Shown here: positions 27,401 to 40,111 of the stretch, in pieces
Layout of the letters: the number at the start of each line of letters is the position of its first letter
Position numbering within the stretch: the stretch's first letter is position 1
Origin: Branchiostoma floridae
Taxonomy: Eukaryota; Chordata; Leptocardii; Amphioxiformes; Branchiostomatidae
DNA length: 63,518 bases
NCBI RefSeq assembly: GCF_000003815.2
Contig: NC_049997.1
Span: 9,815,249-9,878,766, forward strand
Direction: 5' to 3'
Position numbers and translations under genes: made by a program
Notes under the pieces: model-generated
Database searches by the model: none
What the model was told of the DNA's origin: nothing
The model's input: the letters and a program-made list of their open reading frames with translations, nothing else

Positions 27401-30400
27401 ACCCGAGAGAGGGTCAACAAGCTTCAGCTGTATTTATTGATTGCCAGGAAGGCCCTAAATTCAAAAATTGCCACCTGAAAATCTACCCCACATCACATTG
27501 ATTCTCCTACTATATGACAGGGGCAGGGTTGGACAAATTTTCTAAAATCCATTTGTCCTATTGGGCAAGTACATAAAATTTACTTGCCCAAACCTACTTT
27601 ACACCTGTCCCAAATTTTACAAACATTTTCTATGTATTTTCACAATTCTGTTATCAATGGCACTATTTTTCTGTGTTGACCAATGCTTGATTCCATGATT
27701 GCAAAAAGTATAGTACAGTAGTTGGAAAATGTACAGCACAAGGTTTGCTGAAGATAAACAAAATTTGGGTTCCTGGCAATGTTATACCTCATGAAGGTGT
27801 CCATGGTCTTGTCTCTCTTTTGCCCGAGTTAAATTGCAACTTATGTATGGAAAGGCAGTCAAAAAGTACTGGGAAAAGGTGGAATTTCAAAAATCTATGC
27901 CCACAATTTGGGCAAAGGGCACAGCTTTTTTTCTGCATATATTGAAAGGAAATTAGTTGTTCCCTGAAAGGGATATACCATTTAAAGATCTCAGGAAGGG
28001 GTGGTCAGGATATTTTTTTCATATTCCCTAGCTCTCCTTGTAACCATTACCATTAGTTCTTAAGCCTCTTTCAGCTTGAAAACCTTGGCTATCCCCTCCA
28101 TGAGACTTTTGAAGGTAAAACAAAGCTTTTGTACAAGGTTATACAGAAAAACAGCAAAAAAAAGAAAGAAAAGCTTTTGTGCAAGGTAAAACAAGACAGC
28201 AAAAATCCCAGCTTTAACCAAGACCGTTTCACTATCTCTTTCTTGGCATTAAACACAAACCTGGAAGTGGGAATCCCACCTGCGTCGTTTTAACAATGGC
28301 ATCTGCAATGACAATTACACTGCCATCAATCAAAGCCTCCCACAAAACACAATACATCTACCACATACTATACTACTACTGTCAGGACTGTCTCCAGGAC
28401 CCATTCCTTCATTCCAGGATGGAAATTTGGTTGTTGGGACAGACAGAAGGTGCACCATGTCCATTAAAAAAAATGACATGCAATGAATGAAAATGCATGT
28501 TTGGAAGCATGTTTTTGAGCTTACAAACAAGGAGTTGGACAGAAAAAAATTGTTAATTTAATGCTGGAGATAGCCCTAACTTGTAGCATTCTTTCAGTTT
28601 CCGACAGAATGCAAACAAAATACAGTTAGCGTGCACATACATTTTCACGACAAAAGCAACTTACAACAGGGCTCCAAGCTAAGGACATACATTTTGTAAT
28701 ATCAGTTCATGTTCTAGGACAGAAAGTCAGTGAATATTCTTAGAAAATCATCAACATCAATCTCATCTTGGATTTTGGTTCCCAAAAAATTCAAGCAACT
28801 CATTTGAGCCACAAGACAGCTCAAATTAAGAACCACACCTAGTTTGGAGCCCTATAAATTGAAAAAAAAAACTGAACAAGACCTGGTAAAAAAACACTCT
28901 CTAGATTGTGGAGTTGTCTACTCACATGTGCAGGCTGCCCATGTTCTCTTCTCTCAGCATGTTGTCTCTCCATCCCCTGCACGATGGCGTGTTTCTTGTG
29001 TCCGGTCGGGTTCCCGTTGCCTCCATCTGGGTAGGGGATGGTCGCCAGGAGACCTAAGAGAAAAATGCTGAATTAACTTCGGACAACACCAGTCTCCAGG
29101 GTTCCAAATACTGTTAATGCAGAAATGTTCGCGGTGGATTAATGTTCGCGGTTTTCGCGGTGACCACTTCACCGCGAACTTAAAACCACAGCGAACATTT
29201 GTCTATCATCGTATTAGACTGCAGTCTATGGTGTAACCGCAAACTTAAATCCACCTCGAAAAGTCCTTTTACCCGCTACCATGAAATTAAATCCCCGCGA
29301 ACTTAAATGCATTTACAGTACCCAATTGAGACCGTTTTTTTGTTGGCACAATGCGCTACCTAGTTTCCAAGTATTACAAATCCTTTGGAGACATTTGAGA
29401 TTGTACAAAACATCCAAATTTTAGTGTGTAAATACAATGTATGGGTATAAGAGGGGCTGCAACAAATGGTCTACCAACACTAAAGTGCAAATGGTGTAAG
29501 AAGAACAATAAAATCCCATCCAAGCGGAAAATGGTGTCTTCCAAAAACCTGCTATACATCATCTAACAAGCTGTAGGCACTGCATATTAACCACTGCATG
29601 ATAGGAAAAGGCTAACAGAAAGCTGCCTTAGCTTTGTACTCTCTGATCTGGTTATTTCACCTGATTTTTAAAGTTGAGGAACAATCCACGTTGAAATTAC
29701 AGGATTTATACACTGCTGGAGATTGTTCAGTAAGACTTTCTTTGCCGTTAACAGACTTGTAACCCCTTCATGAACTTTAAAGTGGAACACAGGGTTCTTA
29801 TCGACATCAGCCACTTCTTCGAGATGATTTTTCAGCTGTTGACAGACTTCTGACCCCTTTGTGAACTTAAGGTGGAGGACAGAGATACGGCCAACGTCAG
29901 CCACTATCTCAAAAGCGTCAAAGCAAACCGGAAATAGCTTGTTATCAGGATTCTCTTCATAGTTTCAGCACTGTCTAGTTATTATCAGCTTCTGGGCATC
30001 GAGCAACCTATTTCTGTCTTTTTGTGACGTCACAAAACTGGAGGAAATCAGCCATTCAAGGTGAAAAAACTATTTTCTGCCACTCGGGAACATCACAAAA
30101 ATAAGACATCCCTCAAAACAAAGATAACATTGTATTCTATCATTCACTGCAGTCCCCCACATCTTGTTGTTTACTGGAGATCCCTGACTGGTAAAAACTC
30201 AAACTGTTGGCTGTCTACCATTTACTGAGTCAGATCATTCAGTAGCCACAAAATATGAGTTAAAGTTAAAAGTCCTTCCCTACCAAAATAGAATAAAACA
30301 AGGGGCATATCGGGTGGCACTCTTATTTCCATGTCTTTAACCCTGGGCCCCACAACTTTGTGCAATCATTACAGCAGGGGCCTTAACTACTATACTCTTT

Positions 30401-33400
30401 CTCCAAATCCTGATTTCTGGCTTAGACTTTTCCCACAACTCTTCACCATTAGGATCTCCAAGTCCCAGTTTTTCCAGGGAGTCTCCTACGTCAGGTAAGA
30501 ATCGGCCTTACATGTGGTCCATAGCCTGATTTCTGACTTACATATTAGGCTTCTACCTTTCAGATAACTGACCTAACTCTTAACCAGTAGAAATGTCCAA
30601 GTCCCAGTTTTTCCAGGGAGTGTCCTACGTCAGGTAAGAATCGGCCTTACATGTGGTCCATAGCCTGATTTCTGGCTTAGGCTTCAACCTTTCCAATAAC
30701 TGCCTAACTCTTAACCAGTAGAAATCTCCAAGTCCCAGTTTTTCCAGGGAGTGTCCTACGTTAGGTAAGAAGTGGCCTTACATGTGGTCCATAGCCATAG
30801 ATTTTTGAATGATGAGTTAACTCTTAACCAGTAGAAATCTCCAAGCCCCAGTTTTTCCAAGGAGTGTCCTACGTTAGGTAAGAAGTGGCCTTACATTTAT
30901 TTGGACGAAGCCTGATTCATGACTTAGGCTTCAACTTTCCGATAACTGACCTAAATCTCGATAAACATCGATGAAGATTAGACATCCGCCGTTTCCGAAA
31001 TCATACCCAGTTGCTTGAGTAACTGCTTTTTGTATGACCATGTCTTAACCATTACAGATCTCCAAGTCCTAGTTTTTCCAGGGAGTGTCCTACTTTAGGT
31101 AAGAAGCAGCCTTACATTTGGTTCGTAACATGATTTCTGGCTTGGGCTTCAACCTGATAACTGACCTAACTCTTAACCAGTAGAGATCTCTAAGTCCCAG
31201 TTTTTCTAGGGAGTGTCCTACTTTAGGTAAGAATCGGCCTTACATGTGGTCCATAGCCTGATTTCTGGCTTAGGCCTCAACCTGTCCGAAAATTGACCAA
31301 AATTTTAACCACAAGAGATCTCCAAGTCCCAGTTTTTCAAGGGAGTGTCCTACTTGAGGTAAGAAACAACCTTACATTTGGTCCATAGCCATAGATTTTT
31401 GACTAACGAGCTAACTCTTAACCAGTAGAAATCTCCAAGTCCCAGTTTTTCCAGGGAGTGTCCTACGTTAGGTAAGAAGTGGCCTTACATTGCGTACCTG
31501 CGCCCCTGTACCGTGATAGCTGCTGGTACACCTGCTTCATGCGTTCCACGTTGATCCGGCTTGTTTCCGCGTGGTTCACCATCGGCAGCGGGTAGTCTTT
31601 CCCTGTAAGATAATAAAGAAACCATGCTTTTAAATACTGTAATTCTTTATTTGTTAATGGTAGCTTAATTTACTGACTTTCACGGTCATTTATGAACCAC
31701 CAAAATATCCTAGTCACAAATTTTCTATCACTGATACCTGACACAATGAAGTTTGTTCCCACCATTAATTAAATGCCGTGCTCTTCTCTCTTTCCCCTAA
31801 ACCATTTAAATTGTGCATGAAAGTTCATAATCCTCAGCAAACTAGTCATGAGTATCAGTTTTATTTCCTAGATTCCTGTAACTTAAATTGATGACCGTAA
31901 TTTTGAATGGATTTACAGTACTTCTGGGAAAGCCTTAGCCTTTTGGGCAGGTTATTGTATTGAAACAAGATTTTTTTTTGAGAATTTTTTGGTATCTGGA
32001 TTTTGATACAGAAATGCTTCATAGGGCAACTTACAATACCGGTAGTTGCCAATTTTGTGATAAGAAAGAACAAGTAACTGTGGTTTTATCAGTTTCTGGA
32101 TGTCAAGCAACCTATTTCTGTCTTGTTGTGACGTCACAAAACAGGAGGAAATCAGCCATTCAAGGTGAAAAAGAACTATTTTCTACCCGTCAGGAACATC
32201 ACACAAATAAGACACAGATAACGTTGTACTCGTGATAAGAAAAAATGTGTAACAGTGGTTTCACCAGTCCTTAGACATTGAGCAACCTATTTCTGTCTTC
32301 TGAAGAAATTTCCGGTAGCCAAACACACTCCTAGGCCGGCTTCACTCCTCTGCCAGCTTTTGATACTATCTTATGCTACCGTAGGATCTGCTTGGAGATT
32401 AGATTTGGATGCAGAAATGCTTCAAAGGGCAGCTTACAATACTTGAAGTTGCCAATTTTCTGATATATATCTGGTGCAAACACTTGCAGCCATTTGGTAT
32501 CCAAAGTGTGAGTAATGAGGCTGATACGTGCACAAGGCGCCTCCTCCAACACGAGTTTTACGTCCCTTCCCGAAAGACGATTTGAATGAACAACAGTGAC
32601 GTACCGATGATACACTTAGCTGCCTTCTGCACGGACTCTGGAGAGTTCCACGGGTCGTAGATGTACTTGGCGGGGAAGCCCCTCAGCTTGGGGAGGTATT
32701 TCCTGTAAAACAAACAACACACACAGGTCATGAAACTGGTGTTTCTAAAGTTACACAAAACATCACTTCCTCTCAAAAAATATTACATTTTGTGGACACA
32801 AAAAAAATCACTGGAAACACATCATGAAGAGAGTTGTCAAATAAAACATTAGTTATTGTAGATTCTTGCTGATAGTCAGTTCCATCATATTTCCTCTCAC
32901 ACGCACGCACGCACGCACATGCAATCACAGCCCAAAAGCTGAGGATCAGATGTGTCCGCACACGGTAAGTCTTCTTTCCTTCAAGGCTTGCCTTTGAAGT
33001 CAGTTTTGCTACATGCTACAGCACATGTTTGCTTGATTCCTTTGGCTTCAGTAGAAGCTACTGACCTGATAATAATGACATGGATAACATGTGAACGGAG
33101 CCAAAGAGCACAAATGTGTCCACAGATCTTCTTTCCATTTGGGCTTGCCTTTTACAATCAAAGTCAGTTCTGCTGTATTCTCTTTAGAAATCGCAACAAC
33201 AAACAATACAACCAAAGCAACAGCGCATTTATGGTTGATTTTTATGGCTTTAGCTTAGGGCTTGAAATCATTTTTTCTGCATACCTGTACTGATGCAGGT
33301 GAAAATTACCTGCACCACTCTAAATTTAGGAAGTATGGATCATACTAAAATTGTTGAGGAACCATTGCTATGTTTTTTTTAATACCTTATACTAGTAATA

Positions 33401-36400
33401 CTAGGTGGTAACTGTCAATGCAGCTAATAGTACATAGACCAGTGCAGGCTAGGTGCAGGTAGACACGAGAAAGACCTGCACAGCTCCAATGTTACCTGCA
33501 CTAACCTGCATATGCAGGTGGTATTTCGAGCCCTGCTTTAGCTGAAGCTACTGACCTGATGAAGTCTCCGTTCGGGTCAGTCCGCCTCCCGAAGTTGACC
33601 GGACAGTAGACGTGGAAGAACTGCTGGAAGAAGGAGCTACAGGACAGCCACATCCAGCTCCCTGCGTTCACGCTCCAGTCGGCATCCAGCAAGAGTTCCT
33701 CAAACACCTCGGCAGCAGAACGGACACGACGGGCATTAACAACAGCGGAAGATTAGTCCATCTACATATCTATGAAAGCCTTCTGTACACATATACAGAA
33801 CGCTACACACTCTGGCACATGCCATCCTTGTGTTCCTTTGGCAGTGTGCTGATGTTCACCTCCTCCCAGCCTGCTGACTCCAGTGACATGGAAATTATCA
33901 AATCAATCTATATATCATCATCTATGAAAGCCTTCTGTTCAAATATCACTGTGCTCTTGAAATTTGGCGATGCACTAACATACACTTCCAGCAAGTCTTA
34001 CCAAAAAGAGTATGGATCTTAACACCAAATCTTCATTCCTGTCATCTTGGTAGAACTTTTAACTATCATCTAGAACTTGAGACAAAATATAATCATACAA
34101 AAACTAGAATCAGAGCACAGGTCATAGAGCAAAGTTCACAGTGTAAAGGTCACCTTCATGCCCTCCTCCCAGGAGATCCACAGGTCCCCTCTGGTTAGGA
34201 AGCAGGCCACAGCATGCCGTGCCAAGTGGTGGATCCACCCCTCCTGTTGTAGCTGCGCCATGATGGCATCGATCCAGGGAAACCCTGTCTGGCCCTGGAA
34301 GGGGAGGGGGTACAGTCTTCAGAAGGAACAGCAACACAATTTAACATTTGGACCTTCAAACATTTATATACTTTTATCAGGTAAACTATCAGAATTTAAT
34401 GCGTCTGGGTTATGTGATTAAAAAATCTTAAACTTAAGTTGCCTATACATCAGAACAAGGGTGTCAGCCTACTTGTAGAGAAGTATTGTTTACCTGGATG
34501 TCTAACCTCAGTCAGTGAACAAATTTGGGCTTATTTTTTTTATTCAGGGCTATTTTCATTTACCTTTCAAGGACAGATAATATGTGTGAAAGCTTTTTCC
34601 AATGTCAGGTAACAGTGGGTTCAAGTTTGGTCTGAGAGTACTTGCACCAAATCAGTTTTACATGCACAAACTTCCAAATGCATGTGGTATTTCGAGCCCT
34701 GTATGACCAGTAAGTCTCTAAGAGAAGAGATACATTACAAGAAAGGGCCTTTCTAAAGCCAGCTCTTGTGTAGGCATCTAACTAGTTGAGTGTGAGACTT
34801 GATGAGCTAATTAGAGCATTGAAAGAGAGAAAAAATGGATTGGTTGTTCAATGGTTTTCATGACACCCACGTATGAAGGTGCTTAAATTGTAAAGAGCCT
34901 CTGGCTTTACGCTGAGTAATATGTTCGGTTTTGGATCTGGAGGTTTTTTGTGTCCAAAGGGCTCCTATGACGCAGTTCTGCAAGATGAGTCGCTATGTTA
35001 AACGAAGAGATTGGCAGCCCAAAAGGCGTCTAACTAGTTGAATGTGAGACTTGATGAGCTAATTAGAGCATTTGAAAGGAAGAAAAAAATGGATTGGTTG
35101 TTCAATGGTTTTCATGACGCCCACGTATGAAGGTGTTTAATTATAAAGAGCCTCTGGCTTTACGCTGAGTAATATGTTCGGTTTTGGATCTGGAGGTTTT
35201 TTGTGTCCAAAGGGCTCCTATGACGCAGTTCTGCAAGATGAGTCGCTATGTTAAACCAAGAGATTGGCAGCCCAATTAGCTTTTGTACTTCAAAACAAGT
35301 TGACGGACTGTACAGCACAATAACAGAAGTCCCTAATCATGATATGTCAATCAACATGCTACATGACCATTGAAGGCAACCTAAGCAATATCATATCGTT
35401 GGAAGTTGAAATAATATGGATAAGGCAATCTGTACAATATTGACATCTAATGCACATTTACATCATTATTTCATAAATTGAGCCGGCTAGGGGGCCCAAA
35501 ATTAAATAGTTTCAAGGACTCATCAAGACCTACCCACGAAACAAATATCAAGACAATCCATCTGTGCATTCTGGAGTTATGCTGGTCATAACTTACATAC
35601 ATACCTACCTACATACACACAAACAAACGCTAACGTTAAACATATCCTTCTACTAGCGAAGGTAACAAAAAGACAGAAGCCCAACCGTACCTCTGCCCAC
35701 TTGGCCAGCGCCTCTGGATTCTTGTCCCATGGGATCTGTACGCAGATGGTGTTGTTGACCATCTTGTCGAAGTTGGGGTTATTCGTGGCCGCCGTGTAGA
35801 AGAACTCTCTCCACAACAGCTGGCCGTACAGCGACAACGGAGGGTGATTGCTTCTTTTAACCTGCACCAGAAAAAGACATGCTAAAAATATCAGGACTAT
35901 ATTGTCTTAGGACTACATTGTCTTAGGACTACATTGGCTTAATATATGTGGACCCTAGCGGCAGGACAACAAAACCATCTTAAAATCTCAGCCCATAAGT
36001 CATACAGCACAAAAAAATAATCAATATTCCTGCTCTAAATTATGTTGACAGCAGTGCCTCTGATGTTTTCTCGATCATCCTGAGATTTCAAGGGATCGAA
36101 CGATGTTCACAAATTTCCAATTCTGGTGAAACATAATAAACCATGATAGAGCAGAAAATACACAAGACCTTCTGTCAACCTTAAAATCAGGAGACCTTCT
36201 TCATATCTGCAAAAATTGCAGAAAATCAATGATTGTGTGACACGAGAATGGAAAGGCAGCAGATCTACACACCTTCTTGTATAGCTCTGTTAGCTTCTTG
36301 TAGAATAATCTGGGTGACAGGCAGCCGAATCTGAGATAGGGGCTCAGTCCTGTGGGGCTCGCTAACAGCGAGGATGCAGTCATCTTCGGTCTCTCAAAAC

Positions 36401-39400
36401 TTGCAACCCATGCCTGGATAGGGAAAGAAAAAACATGAGAAAATTTTTAATGTTATTAATTCAAAATCTATCCCCCATCTTTAAGCATATGGGGGCAGTA
36501 CCCATCTCCAATTCTATAGCCATTGGGCCACACAGGTCACTAGAGTAGGGGGTGTAGAACTCCCATACTCTTTTTCGCAAGTGTTGAGCGCTAAGTGAAG
36601 AAAGCAGTCTATCGTCTCTTCCAGTCTTTGATATTACCTGGGCCACACAGGTCAATACAGTAGGAGGCTGTTGAAATCCAATACTCTTTCTAGCAAGTGA
36701 TGAGCACTTTGCAAAAGAAAGCAGTCTGAACCATTTCTTCAAGTCTTTAGTATTACTTGGGCTACAAAGATCGCTACAGTATATAGGGATCTGTCCACTG
36801 GAAGTGTAGTGTGTTCAACTCCCATACTCCTTGTGCTAAGTGCTAAGTGCTACCACGTCTTTAGTATTCCCTGGGCAGGGTTTGAATCCCCAACCTTGCA
36901 AGGCAAACACTCCAACCCCCATGCCATGACACCAGTTAAAAACTTTCTACGTAATCCAAATTCAATGTCAAACAGTTCAAATTTTCATGTTTTTTTAAAG
37001 AGATATCTTAAACCCCTTCTCAGTTACAGCCATCCTTCAAATCACTCGTATCCTTTTGCCTGGATAAATCTATGCAAAACATGTCTCCTCTCTGCCATGA
37101 AAGCTTAACTAAGACATCAAGAGTACAGATCACAGACAGCAATATTTTACAACTCAACGTCCTCTACATAAATCTTTACCAATCCTTTAAGCTGTAAGCC
37201 ACTGGCACGCGTTCTACTTGACTTCATGTACGTCAGCAAATCAGTGACTTTGAATCTTCACAATGGAAGAACCCTACATAATTCATGAAAGACTGAATTC
37301 TGTAGCACACTGTAAATTCCTTCTTATCAAAATGTGTTTGTCATTCATACGAGTCACATCATTGCAAAGTTAAGCCTGTAACATACAAAATATTATGGAA
37401 CTTCCTTTTTTTCCTTTGCAAGAATACATTTATCTTCATAGATGACTTAATTTTTCTTACAGAAAATTCCAAGAAATTAACAAATTGCATAATTACAACA
37501 TACCATGATCTGGAAGGACTAAATTACAGCACCTACAGAAATTGGCCTTGCCTTATCTCACCAAAACACATTCTAGCACACTGTGTAGGTATCCTTAGAT
37601 GACTGTATGTCAATGGGATACATTTTCAAAAATAAAACAGTTAACATTTGAAAGATTGAATCCTATTTTATGGTACCTTTCTCTCAAGATGCCGTTCCAG
37701 TCTGGTAAGGGCTTCTGTCTCGCCTCCCGGCCACACAACAGGGTTCAAGTTATCTGTGTCAAAACCTGTGCACAGACAGAAAGTAACACAGATGTTAGAC
37801 AAATCTAGATATACAGTGAAAATACTTGTCCATTAATCAACAATATAATGTTAAATCACAGGGCTCGAAATACTGGGTGCATGTGCACCCAGGTGCACCC
37901 AAAATTGGAACTATGCACCCAATTTTTTTCTGTGGGTGCGCAGGGTGCACCCAAATATTTTCATAGGCTTTTGTATGTAAAGATATCAAAGTATACTAGA
38001 ATACATCATATTCTTGACATCTAAGTGTTAGAGAGATAATAAAAATGTCTGTCATGGTACTTGTTTAAGAATTTCATAGCTTGTAACTAAGTTTTATTAT
38101 TAGGCTATTACTTAAATTTAAGTGGTGCACCTTATCCCAAAAATGAATTTCGAGCCCTGAATCATCTATCAATTACTTTTGCGGTGAGAAAGAAATGGGG
38201 GTTTAAACTTGGGGCTGAAGAAGTTCTGTAGTACAACAGTAATGCATGTTGTCATTAATAAGAGGTGGACATGTCACCACGAAAACCACAATAATATTAC
38301 CACTACAAAAGTTTCAAGATATACAATATCACATATCTGAAGTTGGGGGGTAAGATAATTGAAAGAATGCCACAATGACTGCCTTCCGCCCACACAAGTC
38401 ACAGTTTTCTTCTGTATTTAGATTTAGCAGTTAGATTTATGAAATTGCAGACAATGCCTATGGAGTTAAAACTTCAAGCAAATTTTTCTTTTGCCATTCT
38501 GCTTCTTACATGTCAAATTTAGATGCAAACTTCTCCATGGCTCTTTTATTGCCACTTTTTTAAACATAAAACAGTGCCAGGAGGCAATGCCAATGCAGCC
38601 TCATTAACATAATCTATGCAATATTGCAAAGAATACAAAAATGTTGCTTTAACAACCACAAAATTTTGCAAATTTGAATGAACTACTTGCTTAACAGTCT
38701 CAAGCCAACTTAAGACTAATAGAATTGTTACCTTTTAGCAATTACAAGTGAACTTTGCCAGGAAAGTATGTCTGGTTTAACCACAAAGGGTAAGAATAAT
38801 TTAACATTGTAGTACAAATTTTGATGCTACAGTGCTTTGGTTATGTATAATTATGTATAAAATAATTTTTGTACGCCCATGTTTTGTATTTAAACATGGG
38901 CAAAAATTAAACCAAAAGGAGAGGTAGTATAGAGAGGTAGTATATATGTTAGACATGCAAGTTACAGCATGTCTTAGACATGCAAGTTACAACATGTCTA
39001 ATTGAGTCATCCGCACTGGAGTCACCAGTGCTACCTCATTAACATAATCTATGCAGGATAGCAAAGAATACAAAAAAGTTGATATAATAGTTAACAGATT
39101 TGCTCAGTTTGAGTAAATTGCTTGTATAAACTGCAAACAGTTCTCAAGCCATCTGAAACTAATAAAATTATCACTTTTTCGCCATTGCAAGTAAACTTGA
39201 AGAATGTCAATGTCAGATTCACCCACAAAAGGAAAAAAATGATGATACATAGTAGTAAAAGTCTTGATCTGTCTGTATTTGTGTTATATAGAATTATGTA
39301 TAAAATAATTTTTGTACGCCCATGTTTCGCATTCAAACATGGGCAAAAATTATACCAAAAGAAGTAGTATCAAATTTGGCATTGCTGCCTCATTAACATA

Positions 39401-40078
39401 ATATATGCAATATATACAAAGAATATGGAAATGCTGCTAAAACAGTCAACAGTTTTGCTCAGTTTGAATGAATTGCTTACCAAAACAGTGAACACTCCTA
39501 AAGCAAACTTGGACTTATAAAACTATCACTTTTTACTTCTTGCAAATGAACTTACAATGCCAGTACATAAGATTTAACCACATAGGGTCAAAAACCATGT
39601 AACAGAGTAGTACCAATCTTGAGTCTAAGCTGAATTCACTCACTCACTCACTATCCGGTAATGTATAAACAATTTTTGAAAGCCCATGTCTCATGTTTGG
39701 TCATGCATGGGCAAAAGATCAACCAAAAGAAGGATAATACTATTACATATTGGACATGGACTGCCCACAGCGCTATCTTCTACAATTGCGACATATACCC
39801 CTGTTGGTAATTTTACTTATTAGGGGTTGGAGGGAAGGAGAGTAGATTTTAACAGTCACTGTCTCAAATGTTCTTGATCAAATACCTGCAATGATGACAT
39901 TTTAGCAGCTGACTACTGAGCACAAAGCTTGCAGAAACTAAGTCACCATTAACCTATATTAATCTTTTTTTTGTGTGTGCAAAATGTGACAAGGACATCC
40001 CACTTTCAGACAAGGCAGCAATTGCTAATGTTAGCAAGCCAACATATTAAGATAGAAAACATGAATAGATTCCAAGAA

Positions 40079-40111
<33 letters not shown>

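Noticed and set aside
33612-34022. 136-codon plus ORF
   Set aside because: It overlaps CRY exon 9 in antisense and continues into intron; no family resemblance.
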